The notes: generated by a model not told the origin, from the letters alone. Numbered from the stretch's first letter, positions 42,176 through 52,330 are shown. The stretch: DNA of 64,000 nt from JBAXTE01 sp037130365 (GCA_037130365.1 JBAXTE010000004.1:93246-157245); one strand, 5' to 3'. Translations and numbers: made by a program.

Positions 42176-42415
42176 TGAAATCTCATGTTCAAAAATCATT
42201 ATTAATAGCTAATATAAAAGACTTCAGATAAAAGCGATAAAATTATTCAATATTAAAATCACTTCCTTGTATTAGCTTATTTCACACAAAATGATATAAT
42301 AAGGATGTCAAACTGATACGCTAACAAGCAAAGTCACGCAGAGAATTCTTACTTCTTTTCACGTTTAACTTCGTTGAGGGATTCGCCGTTCACGGAATAT
42401 CTTTTCAACTTTTAA

Positions 42416-42480
42416 ACCACTAAGGCACTCAGAGCATTTATCTAACAGCTTGCTGGTAGACTAAGTTACACTAAGATCTC
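42416..42480. repeat. Dispersed CTTAGTG-rich repeat, copy 2 (inverted) and nearby short repeats
   Basis: ACCACTAAGGCACTCAGAGCA at 42416-42436 is the exact reverse complement of the end of the 27638 repeat. CTAAGTTACACTAAGAT (42461-42477) corresponds to its start, but about 25 extra bases separate the two parts. It lies in a 371-nt gene-free gap (42176-42546). Confidence 0.75.
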
Positions 42481-42508
42481 TTAATTCTTACTTCTGTATT
42501 CACTTTAC

Positions 42509-42540
42509 GGACTTTATAAACTTTATAGACTTTATAAACT
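42509..42540. repeat. Short tandem repeat of ACTTTATA(A/G)
   Basis: Three units of GACTTTATAAACTTTATA type directly next to the sbcC stop codon. Simple-sequence repeat. Confidence 0.7.
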
Positions 42541-42546
42541 AATGTC

Positions 42547-45500
42547 CTATTTCCAGCTAAATCCAATTCTACTTCCTCTTTCATCGGTATTACTAATGAT
42601 TAGGCATTTTGGAATCTCTTGTTTCATCTCTTCAACGTGCGAAATCAGTCCAACAATTCGGTTTTCTAAACGTAATGCTTGAAGTGTTTGAAAAACAGTA
42701 TGTAACGATTGATTGTCTAAGGAACCAAACCCCTCGTCCATAAAGAAAAAATTCTGCTGAATATTGCTTTTGCGATTAATTGCATCGGAAAGCGCGAGAG
42801 CCAAACACAACGAAGCTTGGAAGGTCTGTCCTCCCGAAAGCGAATCGCTACTGCGAATGTAGCCGTTGTTTAAATGGTCGATTACGTCGAAGCTGTTGTC
42901 GTTACTAAGAGTTAGCTCTAAGTGTCCATTGGTGAGTTTTATAAAGCGCTTATTCGCCTCTTTACAAAGGTTTTCGAGATAATAAGTGGAGACATAATTT
43001 ACAAATCCATTTCCTTTAAACATGCCCGAAATTTTGTTGAGGTCGCCAATGCGGTTCGAGAGTTTGTCGAGTTCGATGATAAGTTGTTGATGTTCCGAAA
43101 GTTGTTTGGTTAAAAATTCCAGTTGCTTTTCGAGTTGCCCTTTTTTTTCTGTTTCTAATTGAATTTGCTCAGCATAAAGGGTGATTTGTTGAATTAGTTG
43201 GTTATGTTGATCGGCATCGTAATGGGTATTTGTATTTTTATCTTCCAATGTTTTCAACGAAGCCTTGAGGGCGATATTCTGTTCGTCAAACTGCTTTATT
43301 GCGGATTCTTCCTGCTCAATATTTAGGGGTGCGGTTGTAAACTGAAGAATCACCTCAGAAGAAATTTGAGGATATTTATTTTGAGTTTCAATTAACTTGT
43401 CGCTGATTTCCGATTTTAAGGTATTGAGTTTAGTAAGCTGATTGTTAAGCTCTTTCAACATACCTTCTCCTTCGGATTGTTCCGATTTTAGTTCAATTCG
43501 CTTTTGAGTCAACGATTCAAAAAGTTTCTCGATGGCGTTATGTTTTTTTGTAAAATCTTCTCCAATTTGAATGAGTTCAATTTCGTTTTTATCAGCAAAA
43601 TCTGTTGGCAATAATTGTTTTAAAGCCTCCGTTCGCTGTTTGATGATTGTACTAAATTCGGTTTTTTGTAATGTGATGAGGTGCAATTCTTCTTCAATAA
43701 AAGCAATTTCTTTTGTAGTTGATTCTAGGGTTTCACGAAGATTTTTTAGTTCATTTTCTTTAGTTGAAATGCTAGCAGAGTTGCGTTTGTATGTTTCAAT
43801 TTCGGCTTCAATCCACGATTTTACTTTGAATTTTTCATCAAAAACAAATCTGTTTTCGTGTTCCTTAAACTCATCTCGTTGCTTTTCTAGTTCTAATTGG
43901 GCAAATTCATTTTTTTGGATGATTCCAATTTTTTGATCCTGCTTTCCTTTGAGTTGCGTGTGAATTTTATTTTCTTTTTCGATGGACACTTCAAGCGATT
44001 TTTGTCTCTTCTGAGCTTCGAGTAAAAGGGTTGAAACGTCAGCGTGTACTTGAATGTTAGGATGTTCTAATGCTCCGCACAATGGACATGGTTTGCCCTC
44101 GTGCAATGCATCTGTAAAAGTAGAAAGTTGTTGTGCTAATTTCAAATCGCTAATCTCAGGTTCAAGGGTTTCAAGTAATCGCTTTTGAACTTCTATTTGT
44201 GATGAAATTGTATTTAAAATTTGGTCAAAATCTTCAGAAGGCTCAATATTTACCTCAATTAGCAATGTTTTAATATCGCCATCTATTTTAACAATTTCAT
44301 CGTGTAACGACTTCACTCGTTCACTTTTCTCTTTGCCTTCGGTGATGATTTTATCCTTTAAAACATGCCAACTTTTCGCCTCATTCAATGTGTTGATATC
44401 AATTGATTGCTTTTTTAGCTGTTCCAATTGTTCCTCTAATTGCTTAATGGCAACGTTTTTTGCTTCCTGATTTGCAATTTTTACAACTCTATTTTTTGTG
44501 ATTTCTTCGAACTTTTTATCAACACCAATTGCAAGATTTTGTTGACGTTTTATCTCTACAAGATGCGTAATATCTGTGGCTTTTTCTAACAAAATTGCTC
44601 TCGATTCAAATGCTGGAGTAAGCTCAATGAGTTGATTTTGAATTGCTTCAATTGCGTTTATTGTATTTTTAAGGGATTCATCCTTGAGCTGAATTGTTTT
44701 GTTTAATTCATCGAGTTGATGCTCTATTGAAATTTTTTGCTCAATAATTGGCTTATAAGCAGTAATAAATGTTCGATATTGCTCAAGTAAATTACGCTTT
44801 AGCTCAACTTCTTTTCGCTTATCTTCTAATGTTTTAAGCTGTTCTTTTATGGATTCAATCTCTTCGAGACTCTTTTTTAGTTGATCTAAAATATTCTTTT
44901 GAACCTCCAGTTTCCCTTTTTCGGAACTCTTATCAAGAATCGATTTCACTGTGGTTTCAATTTCTACTATAAGTTGTTGTTGAGCATCAGGATTAATCGT
45001 TCCAATTTGTGTAAGCGAGCCTTCAATCTCACTTTTACGGGTTAGCGATTTGTTTATTAAGGATTGAACTTTGTAAAAGAGATTGAATTTTTTTAGTTCA
45101 AAAATCTCTTCCAACATGTTAGAACGATCTTTAGTTCCTAGTTTTAAAAATTCTTGAAACTTTCCTTGTGGAATGATAATGGTTCGTTTGAAGTTTTCGT
45201 ACGAAAGTCCAATAACAGATTCAATATCTTCGGCTGTTATAGGTATTTTAAGTTCAGGATTTGCAGAATCTAAACGGTAGCAACTTCGATTAACCGAGTT
45301 GACATCCCCATGTTTTTTTGAATTCCGTTTATTGTGGCTGATGGTGTTGTAAAACTCGCCGTTATTCGCTTGAAAAGTAAAATCGATAAACATTTCGTTC
45401 GACGAAAGATTCATCATATTGTACTTCAAACCCTTACTATTTAAGCGTTCTATTTTGCCATATAAAGCAAAGGTGATGGCTTCCAAAATACTTGATTTTC

Positions 45501-45618
45501 CACTGCCAACTGCGCCAAAAATTCCAAATAGATGATCGGAGGTGAGTTCTCTAAAATCGATGGTTTGTTTCTCTTTGTATGAGTAAACTCCTTTGAGGGT
45601 AAGTGAAATTGGATTCAT
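42547..45618 (-). CDS. sbcC: Exonuclease SbcC (Rad50-like ATPase)
   Basis: 1023 aa. SMC-like architecture: N-terminal Walker A GAVGSGKSSILEAI (about 36-49), a Q-loop region IIPQGKFQEFLKLG, long coiled coils, a central zinc-hook CPLC in GKPCPLCGALEHPN (about 510), and the C-terminal signature SDSLSGGQTFQASLCLALALSD with Walker B FFMDEGFGSLD. With SbcD it forms the Mre11-Rad50-type complex that opens hairpin and protein-blocked DNA ends. The start overlaps the sbcD stop by 4 nt. Confidence 0.96.
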   Translation of the reverse strand: MNPISLTLKGVYSYKEKQTIDFRELTSDHLFGIFGAVGSGKSSILEAITFALYGKIERLNSKGLKYNMMNLSSNEMFIDFTFQANNGEFYNTISHNKRNSKKHGDVNSVNRSCYRLDSANPELKIPITAEDIESVIGLSYENFKRTIIIPQGKFQEFLKLGTKDRSNMLEEIFELKKFNLFYKVQSLINKSLTRKSEIEGSLTQIGTINPDAQQQLIVEIETTVKSILDKSSEKGKLEVQKNILDQLKKSLEEIESIKEQLKTLEDKRKEVELKRNLLEQYRTFITAYKPIIEQKISIEHQLDELNKTIQLKDESLKNTINAIEAIQNQLIELTPAFESRAILLEKATDITHLVEIKRQQNLAIGVDKKFEEITKNRVVKIANQEAKNVAIKQLEEQLEQLKKQSIDINTLNEAKSWHVLKDKIITEGKEKSERVKSLHDEIVKIDGDIKTLLIEVNIEPSEDFDQILNTISSQIEVQKRLLETLEPEISDLKLAQQLSTFTDALHEGKPCPLCGALEHPNIQVHADVSTLLLEAQKRQKSLEVSIEKENKIHTQLKGKQDQKIGIIQKNEFAQLELEKQRDEFKEHENRFVFDEKFKVKSWIEAEIETYKRNSASISTKENELKNLRETLESTTKEIAFIEEELHLITLQKTEFSTIIKQRTEALKQLLPTDFADKNEIELIQIGEDFTKKHNAIEKLFESLTQKRIELKSEQSEGEGMLKELNNQLTKLNTLKSEISDKLIETQNKYPQISSEVILQFTTAPLNIEQEESAIKQFDEQNIALKASLKTLEDKNTNTHYDADQHNQLIQQITLYAEQIQLETEKKGQLEKQLEFLTKQLSEHQQLIIELDKLSNRIGDLNKISGMFKGNGFVNYVSTYYLENLCKEANKRFIKLTNGHLELTLSNDNSFDVIDHLNNGYIRSSDSLSGGQTFQASLCLALALSDAINRKSNIQQNFFFMDEGFGSLDNQSLHTVFQTLQALRLENRIVGLISHVEEMKQEIPKCLIISNTDERGSRIGFSWK

Positions 45619-46838
45619 ACGTTTTCCTCCTCTGCAATAATTTCTTTAAAAAGGTTCATAAACGTATCATCAGGAGCAATTCCACCATTTTGTGCTTTAA
45701 AATATTGAACAAAAAGATGTTCTAAATTTAATTCTAAAGTTTCCACTTTTTCATCCGAAGATTGATTTTCGTGTTGCAAGACTAAAATCAGTTGAACAAT
45801 ATTAGAATTGGCTTGAAATAAACGCTTTTGGTCTTCAGTACTTAAGTGAACCGCTGTTTTTATCGTAAGTTCAATAAGCGGTTCTGGATTGTTTTCGAGC
45901 CAATCAATAGCATCCGAAATATTTTCGAAACTTTTTCGTACCAATACCTTTGGCGATTTTAGTTCCAGCGGAGTAATTACTGCTGGTGAAGTGGGCTCGA
46001 CATCGATGCAGAGAATCATTTTTTTCTGATTGGCTTCGCTAAAACTATAAGCAAGAGGACTTCCACTATAGACAATCGGACAAGGTTTGGAATCAATCGT
46101 TTGCTTACGATGCAGATGGCCGAGTGCTACATAATCAATGCCTTTTGGAAAATTGTGACTATAAACCACTTGTGCTCCCCCAATATTTATGGGTTTCATT
46201 TCATCCAAATCTTCTTCGGGAAGTGGTGAGCCCTCTTTGCCAACGTAAAGATGCGCAGCCAAGATATTTACGCCATTTTTATCGCAATATTGATGCACGA
46301 TATTATCCCATTGATTTTGCAAGGTTTCTCGCATAGTAGCATCTGGATTTTCGCTTCCCATGTAGCTTTTCATACGAAATTCGTTGGCATACGGTACGGC
46401 TAAAATCCGCAGTGGAGTGGGAGAGGTGGGAATCTTTAATTCAAAAAAACCGTGATCAGTTTGTGTTATTCGTATTCCACTTTCGAGTTCAAATGGAGTT
46501 ATTTTACTGTTTGGATAGCCAACAAAAATAATTCCGCACTCACGAGCAAGTGAATCTGGTGATTCAATTCGTTCTGGTGAATCGTGGTTTCCGGCAATGG
46601 CAATTACAGGACGAGTTCCGCTTTTGGTAAGTCGTTTGAGTGTTTTGTAGAGCAACTCTTGCGCTTCAATGGGAGGATTAAAGGTGTCGTACAAATCACC
46701 TGAAACAATCACCACTTCGGCTTGGTGTTCATCGCAAAGTTGGCAAATTTCGTCTAAAACAACTTTTTGTTCTTCTAATCGTGAGAACGAGTTGAGCCAT
46801 TTGCCTAAATGCCAGTCGGAAGTATGAATAATTCTCAT
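45615..46838 (-). CDS. sbcD: Exonuclease SbcD (Mre11-like nuclease)
   Basis: 407 aa. Calcineurin-like phosphoesterase motifs in order: HTSDWHLGKWL (residues 4-14), VIVSGDLYDTFNPP, AIAGNHDSPERI, AAHLYVG, and ALGHLHRKQTI, together providing the two-metal site, then a capping domain. Nuclease subunit of SbcCD. It is translationally coupled to sbcC. A BRO-N/DinD-like gene lies only 56 nt upstream on the same strand. Confidence 0.96.
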   Translation of the reverse strand: MRIIHTSDWHLGKWLNSFSRLEEQKVVLDEICQLCDEHQAEVVIVSGDLYDTFNPPIEAQELLYKTLKRLTKSGTRPVIAIAGNHDSPERIESPDSLARECGIIFVGYPNSKITPFELESGIRITQTDHGFFELKIPTSPTPLRILAVPYANEFRMKSYMGSENPDATMRETLQNQWDNIVHQYCDKNGVNILAAHLYVGKEGSPLPEEDLDEMKPINIGGAQVVYSHNFPKGIDYVALGHLHRKQTIDSKPCPIVYSGSPLAYSFSEANQKKMILCIDVEPTSPAVITPLELKSPKVLVRKSFENISDAIDWLENNPEPLIELTIKTAVHLSTEDQKRLFQANSNIVQLILVLQHENQSSDEKVETLELNLEHLFVQYFKAQNGGIAPDDTFMNLFKEIIAEEENV

Positions 46839-46894
46839 AGATGATTTATTACAATATTTTGGGGCTTATTTTAGATTTTTCAAAGCTCATATTT

Positions 46895-47725
46895 CTAATT
46901 TTTTTTCAATTCTTTATTTTTTTTAGATTCGGGTAAATAGTTCTCGGATGAGATAATCGTTTCCCCCGTTTTAAGTTCAAGCGCAACTCTTGCATCACCA
47001 GCAATTTTTCCACCTTCTTTTGCGACTTTTTTATTTTGTGTAAACCCTTTAGGATTTTTTGTTTTCACAATTGCAGTTGTTGAGGCTTCACCAAGCATAG
47101 AAAAGATTAATTCAAGATCGGTCATGTGATCTCTTAAGTTTTGACTTTTTAGCCCTTTAACCACTTTGTATTCAGATGGGGTTAATCCAAAAGTAGCTTT
47201 TGAAATTTCAGCAGTTAAAATAGAATATTCAATTTTTTCCTTAACCCCACGATCCTTCCATTCGTTTGTTAACTCTTCGCGAATTGCAATACTTCGCATT
47301 CGTTTTTCAATCCAATCATCTGGATATCCTTTTAGTTTGTAAAGCTCCCTTGTCCGCTGAGTTGCTAATTCGGGATTTTCAATTTCTTCCAGCCGGTCTG
47401 CACCAACTTGGGCTAACCAAAGTTTAAAAGGTTCTGCTTTTGAAGACGGAATAGATTGAATAATTCGAAGAAGCCCTTTTGTATCAGAGGCTTGAATCAT
47501 GCGATTTTTCCCATCTGCTGTTTTCATTTTAACTGGGGTACAAATTGTACCCCAGTTGCTTTTCAAAAGGTTATCTCTACTTAACATCTTTTTAATGTAC
47601 TGTTTTGGGTCATTACTTTCGGCTAAAATTTCAATAACATCTTGTACAGAAAAATACCATTTTTGATTAGCTTCATCCCAAACGGAACGAATCTGTTTAC
47701 TTTCAAATAGTTTTATGTTATTCAT
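46895..47725 (-). CDS. BRO-N domain protein, DinD-like
   Basis: 276 aa. The N-terminal BRO-N domain is SKQIRSVWDEANQKWYFSVQDVIEILAESNDPKQYIKKML, with ASDTKGLLRIIQSIPSSKAEPFKLWLAQVG. The central part (NEWKDRGVKEKIEYSILTAEISKATFGLTPSEYK) and the C-terminal DHMTDLELIFSMLGEASTTAIVKTKNPKGF resemble DNA-damage-inducible protein D of enterobacteria, which inhibits RecA functions. It lies tightly between the DUF6268 gene (11-nt gap) and sbcD (56-nt gap), all on one strand, so induction with sbcDC is possible. BRO-N genes are often mobile. Confidence 0.88.
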   Translation of the reverse strand: MNNIKLFESKQIRSVWDEANQKWYFSVQDVIEILAESNDPKQYIKKMLSRDNLLKSNWGTICTPVKMKTADGKNRMIQASDTKGLLRIIQSIPSSKAEPFKLWLAQVGADRLEEIENPELATQRTRELYKLKGYPDDWIEKRMRSIAIREELTNEWKDRGVKEKIEYSILTAEISKATFGLTPSEYKVVKGLKSQNLRDHMTDLELIFSMLGEASTTAIVKTKNPKGFTQNKKVAKEGGKIAGDARVALELKTGETIISSENYLPESKKNKELKKN

Positions 47726-47736
47726 ACGTTTGTTTT

Positions 47737-48627
47737 TTATGGTGTAGGAACTCTAAAAATCAACTTAAATTCTCCAATAAAACCATCTTTCAAAGTATTG
47801 CTGTTAAGTTGAGTTCGATTATCACCAATTTCGGCAAATAACTTTGCATCAATTTTATCAGAAAGATTGAATAGGTCGTATTTTCTGCCTAGGGTAAAAC
47901 CCAGTTTCGTTTGAAAAACAATATTTTTGGTTAGATAAAAATCACCAAATGCTGATATTTCTTGAGTGCTTTTGTGTATGTACTGTTTTTGTTTGTCGTA
48001 GAGATAAGAACACGTGTTAGCATTGAAGAAAATTCCCGTAGAAAAGCGTTTCGAAAGCGTGTACTCCGCAGTTGCGGTGATAGGTAGATTCCCAAAAATT
48101 CGTAGGTTTTCATTTACCTTCCAATCGAGACCAATAATGGGAACAATCAGCGGACCAAAGAATTCTTGATTGTAATAACAACCATATTTAAGCTTAAAGT
48201 TATCGCTATATTTTACGCTAAAAATCAGTAAACCACCCATTTGAAAACTGTGATGTGTTACCTCTGCAAAATCACTACTCACCTTTGGTAAAGCAACTGC
48301 TGTAATGTTATATCGGCCAAAGTTGGCTATATACCCCACTTGTAAGGTTGTTGCTAAAAAACTGCTTCCCCCTGGTAGGGAATCGCCTGAGAAGGTTAAC
48401 CGATTGGCGCTAAATCCAACTAAAACAAAATCGGTAGCATTGATTTTTATAGGTGCTTTTGCGGCTAAGTTTTGATCCTGAATAGTGCATTTTGCATTAC
48501 CCGATTTAAAAAGGTTATTTGGTGAGTATTGCTCACTTACAGAAAATAAATCGGTATATTTTTGAGCATGAGAAAATCCTATTGCTAGCATTACCACAAT
48601 AGTAAATCCCACTTTAAGTTTAATCAT
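47737..48627 (-). CDS. DUF6268-like outer-membrane beta-barrel protein
   Basis: 296 aa. The signal peptide IKLKVGFTIVVMLAIGFSHA is followed by strands such as TDFVLVGFSANRLTFSGDSLPGG, LATTLQVGYIANFGRYNITAVALP, HHSFQMGGLLIFSVKY, and LRIFGNLPITATAEYTLSKRFSTGIFF, ending with GFIGEFKLIFRV. Pattern and length fit the DUF6268 barrel family. Function unknown. First gene of the leftward run that includes the BRO-N gene and sbcDC. Confidence 0.75.
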   Translation of the reverse strand: MIKLKVGFTIVVMLAIGFSHAQKYTDLFSVSEQYSPNNLFKSGNAKCTIQDQNLAAKAPIKINATDFVLVGFSANRLTFSGDSLPGGSSFLATTLQVGYIANFGRYNITAVALPKVSSDFAEVTHHSFQMGGLLIFSVKYSDNFKLKYGCYYNQEFFGPLIVPIIGLDWKVNENLRIFGNLPITATAEYTLSKRFSTGIFFNANTCSYLYDKQKQYIHKSTQEISAFGDFYLTKNIVFQTKLGFTLGRKYDLFNLSDKIDAKLFAEIGDNRTQLNSNTLKDGFIGEFKLIFRVPTP

Positions 48628-48890
48628 AAATGATAATAGTTTAATTAATGAACAAGATTTTACAAAAATAAGATTATTTTTGTAAAATCTATCAATTTCA
48701 ATTGTTTAATTCTGATGTATTTCCTTTGAATAATCAGTATATTCTATTTAAAATAACATTATTCGCAAAATAAAACAAAATTTAATGTGATTTTGTGAAA
48801 TAATTAGGTTGTTATAAATTTAAAATGTATTTTTGTTTTTTAATAACAATTGGGTTTTTGGTATTCTAGTATTGATTAAAAAATTACATT

Positions 48891-50522
48891 ATGAAATTGC
48901 ATATTAAATTAATTATGTTTGTTGTTATGTTTGTTCATGTAACAATTTTGATTGCGCAAGAAAATGTAGTAAAAGCAGATTCTACTAGAACTAATACTGA
49001 TAAGACCAGTATTCAAAGTGATAGCAATGTCATTATCCCTGTCGGAATTTCTTCTACAGATTCTATAAAACCTTTAATTTTAGATTCAAATATTATCAAA
49101 TACAATAAATGGTCAATATATGGTTATCTTGGCTTTTCACAATTTTATGGGGATGTTGTTAATTCAAATTCCTTTTCTCCAATTTCTGCAAGAAAAGGAA
49201 CCATTGCAACAAATGTTTTTTTGGGGGGTAGTTATCAATTGACCAAGTTGTTTAGTGTTGAAGGAAGAATGGAATATTCCAATTTTGTATCTGAAAGAAC
49301 TTACTCTAAGATTTTTTTTAAAGGTAATTTGTTCCATTATAGTGTTGCAACTTCTTTTAGTTATTTAAATTTGATTTTCCCAAAAGTTGAAAAAAGAAAA
49401 TGGAATTCATATTTATTATTAGGTTTGGGTGTTTCTTTTTATAGGTCAGCATTATATAGCACTACAGATAATAGTGTTATGCGTTTTGTTGGGTATACAA
49501 ATGAAGTTAATGGACTTGAGCGAGATTCAAGAAAAGTTGTACCGTCAATTACGTTTGGTATTGGCGCTAAATATAGGCTTAATAAACAATTTGACATTGC
49601 TTTTGAATTTTCTGAAACTAAAATTTTTAATGACCAACTAGATGCACTTATTGGTTTGTCAGTTAGAAATGATGTTTTTGGACACACCTCTTTTGGATTG
49701 GTTTATCATATTGAAAAGAATGAAAAGACATTGGTTTGGGATTTTCCAACTCAAATGGAGCAAATAGCTCCTAGATTAGATTCAGTTTTAGTCGTTGACA
49801 CTGCTTTAAAAGTTCAACTGCTTGATACATCGGCAACTAAGCCAATTGACACAACAGCAGTTGCAATTGTCAAAACTGAAAGCATCTCTGTAATTAATAT
49901 GTCCAATGTTTTATTAATAAAAGGTGCTGTCTTTGATGAAAATAAAATCCCAATCGAGGCGTATGTTGAGATGGTTGAAAAGATTAAGAATGTAGTGATT
50001 GCTTCTTCTCAAACGGACAGTACTGGAAAATTTTCAATAATGGTTCCCGCTGGCATTGAGTATAGCTTAGTAACAAAAGCTAAAGGCTTCGCATTTCATA
50101 CAGAAAATGTTGTGATTTCTGACACTACCATAGCCAGTAAATTAGAAAAAGAAATTTTAATGATAAAGCTTGAAGCAGGTAAAAAAATTGTTTTAAGAAA
50201 TATCTTTTATGATTTCAACAAGTCCACACTTAGGCCAGAATCTAATGTTGAATTGTTAAACTTACTCGAAATGCTTAACTCAAATCCTCAGTTAAAAATT
50301 GAGATATCTGGTCACACTGATAATGTAGGTAAAGAAAAATATAATAAAAAACTTTCCGAAGCTAGAGCTAAGAAAGTAGTTTCATTCTTAATTAAAAAAG
50401 GAATAGCAAAAGAACGATTAGTGTATGTTGGATATGGACTTGATCAACCTATTGCTCCTAATGAAACAGATGAAGGAAGGCAACTTAATAGAAGGACTGA
50501 ATTCAAAATTATTAATAACTAA
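48891..50522 (+). CDS. OmpA family protein with N-terminal barrel
   Basis: 543 aa. Signal peptide to about residue 23. The N-terminal half is a predicted beta-barrel (WSIYGYLGFSQFYGDVVNS ... FGHTSFGLVYHIEK). A carboxypeptidase-regulatory-like domain follows (LIKGAVFDENKIPIEAYVEM ... TKAKGFAFHTENV), then the C-terminal OmpA peptidoglycan-binding domain (LRNIFYDFNKSTLRPESNVEL ... EISGHTDNVGKEKYNKKLSEARAKKV ... GRQLNRRTEFKI). Anchors the outer membrane to peptidoglycan. Single gene with a strong terminator. Confidence 0.94.
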   Translation: MKLHIKLIMFVVMFVHVTILIAQENVVKADSTRTNTDKTSIQSDSNVIIPVGISSTDSIKPLILDSNIIKYNKWSIYGYLGFSQFYGDVVNSNSFSPISARKGTIATNVFLGGSYQLTKLFSVEGRMEYSNFVSERTYSKIFFKGNLFHYSVATSFSYLNLIFPKVEKRKWNSYLLLGLGVSFYRSALYSTTDNSVMRFVGYTNEVNGLERDSRKVVPSITFGIGAKYRLNKQFDIAFEFSETKIFNDQLDALIGLSVRNDVFGHTSFGLVYHIEKNEKTLVWDFPTQMEQIAPRLDSVLVVDTALKVQLLDTSATKPIDTTAVAIVKTESISVINMSNVLLIKGAVFDENKIPIEAYVEMVEKIKNVVIASSQTDSTGKFSIMVPAGIEYSLVTKAKGFAFHTENVVISDTTIASKLEKEILMIKLEAGKKIVLRNIFYDFNKSTLRPESNVELLNLLEMLNSNPQLKIEISGHTDNVGKEKYNKKLSEARAKKVVSFLIKKGIAKERLVYVGYGLDQPIAPNETDEGRQLNRRTEFKIINN

Positions 50523-50558
50523 AATGAATTGCATAATCCATTATGATACTTGTTTTTG

Positions 50559-50593
50559 AAAAAAGGGGTCTTAATTTAAGACCCCTTTTTTTT
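50559..50593 (+). terminator. Rho-independent terminator of the OmpA gene
   Basis: AAAAAAGGGGTCTTA and TAAGACCCCTTTTTT form a strong stem around a 3-nt loop, followed by more T. Confidence 0.93.
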
Positions 50594-50680
50594 GGTAAAA
50601 ATGAATTTATTATTCTTGTTATATCGATTAAATTCATTTAAAAGTAATAATTCGAACGATATTATAAAAACAAAAATTTG

Positions 50681-50688
50681 TATATTTG
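50681..50688 (+). promoter_or_regulatory. -7 promoter element of guaA
   Basis: TATATTTG fits TAnnTTTG perfectly and ends only 4 nt before the ATG at 50693. The transcript would start at or next to the start codon, pointing to a leaderless or very short-leader mRNA. Confidence 0.55.
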
Positions 50689-50692
50689 CATT

Positions 50693-52222
50693 ATGAATGA
50701 AATGATATTAATCCTAGATTTTGGCTCGCAATACACTCAACTTATTGCTCGCAGAGTTAGAGAACTAAATGTATATTGTGAAATACACCCATTTAACCAT
50801 ATTCCTGAACTTGGGGAAAACTTAAAAGGTGTAATTTTATCCGGTAGTCCGTATTCGGTACGAGCCAATGGCGCTCCAAACCCAAATATTAACCAATTTA
50901 GAGGTAAAGTACCAGTGCTGGCCGTGTGTTATGGCGCTCAATTATTAGCACAACAAAATGGTGGAAATGTAATGCCGTCTGAAATTCGAGAATATGGTAG
51001 AGCAAACCTTTCGTATGTTGACTTAAACTCTAATTTGCTTAAAGGTATTTCTGTTGGAAGTCAAGTTTGGATGTCTCATGGGGATACTATTTCTGTTTTA
51101 CCAGATAATTTTGATGTAATTTGTAGTACTCCTGATGTCCAAGCAGGTGGTTTTAAAATTCAAAATGAAGATACTTTTGGGATTCAGTTTCATCCAGAAG
51201 TTTATCACTCTACCGATGGGATGATTTTACTTAGCAACTTTGTTAAGAACATTGCAAATTGTCAGGGAAATTGGACTCCAAGTTCTTTTATCGAAACAAC
51301 AATAGATGAACTTAAGACTAAAATTGGGAACGATAAGGTCATACTCGGTCTGTCTGGTGGTGTGGATTCTTCTGTTGCAGCTGTGTTATTGCATAAAGCT
51401 ATTGGATCACAATTATATTGTATTTTTGTTGATAATGGACTCTTACGTAAAAATGAATTCCAAGATGTGTTAGATTCTTATAAACACATGGGGCTTAACG
51501 TTAAGGGTGTGGATGCATCGTCTGCTTTTTATTCAGCACTCAAAGGTATTTCAGAACCTGAAGCAAAACGAAAAGCTATCGGGAAAGTTTTTATCGATGT
51601 TTTTGATGCTGAAGCCAAAAAAATTGAAAATGTAACATGGCTTGCTCAAGGAACAATTTATCCTGATGTAATTGAATCTATTTCTGTTAAAGGTCCGTCT
51701 GCAACTATAAAATCTCATCATAATGTTGGCGGATTGCCTGATTATATGAAATTAAAGATTGTTGAGCCTTTGAAATCATTATTTAAAGACGAAGTTAGAA
51801 GAGTAGGCGCTGCCTTAATGATGGATAATGCCTTGCTAAAACGTCATCCATTTCCAGGTCCTGGTTTAGGAATAAGGATTTTAGGAGATATTACTCCAGA
51901 AAAAGTGGCAATTTTACAAAATGTAGACGATATCTTTATCAATCATCTTCACAATTCTGGTTGGTATGATAAAGTTTGGCAAGCTGGCGCTATCCTATTG
52001 CCTGTGCAAAGTGTTGGTGTTATGGGAGATGAACGTACTTATGAAAATGTTGTTGCTCTTAGATCAGTGGGATCAACTGATGGAATGACTGCAGATTGGT
52101 CACAGCTTCCATATGAATTATTAGCAAAAATTTCTAATGACATCATTAATAAAGTTAAAGGCGTAAATCGTGTAGTTTATGATATTAGCTCTAAGCCTCC
52201 TGCAACTATAGAATGGGAATAA
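50693..52222 (+). CDS. guaA: GMP synthase (glutamine-hydrolysing)
   Basis: 509 aa from the ATG at 50693. An upstream start at 50678 would overlap the -7 box. Converts XMP to GMP. Glutamine amidotransferase domain (ILDFGSQYTQLIARRVREL; catalytic Cys in LAVCYGAQLLAQ; His and Glu in QFHPEVYHS), ATP-pyrophosphatase domain with the P-loop LGLSGGVDSSVAAVLL, and the dimerisation domain ending RVVYDISSKPPATIEWE. Single gene. Confidence 0.97.
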   Translation: MNEMILILDFGSQYTQLIARRVRELNVYCEIHPFNHIPELGENLKGVILSGSPYSVRANGAPNPNINQFRGKVPVLAVCYGAQLLAQQNGGNVMPSEIREYGRANLSYVDLNSNLLKGISVGSQVWMSHGDTISVLPDNFDVICSTPDVQAGGFKIQNEDTFGIQFHPEVYHSTDGMILLSNFVKNIANCQGNWTPSSFIETTIDELKTKIGNDKVILGLSGGVDSSVAAVLLHKAIGSQLYCIFVDNGLLRKNEFQDVLDSYKHMGLNVKGVDASSAFYSALKGISEPEAKRKAIGKVFIDVFDAEAKKIENVTWLAQGTIYPDVIESISVKGPSATIKSHHNVGGLPDYMKLKIVEPLKSLFKDEVRRVGAALMMDNALLKRHPFPGPGLGIRILGDITPEKVAILQNVDDIFINHLHNSGWYDKVWQAGAILLPVQSVGVMGDERTYENVVALRSVGSTDGMTADWSQLPYELLAKISNDIINKVKGVNRVVYDISSKPPATIEWE

Positions 52223-52330
52223 TGTCACAACTACTTTAATCCCGCTGTATTAATTAACAGAATTGGGAATGCAATTTTGATTCAAATTTTTACCGTTAAT
52301 GGATATTACTTTCACCTAAATTAAAGAGAT

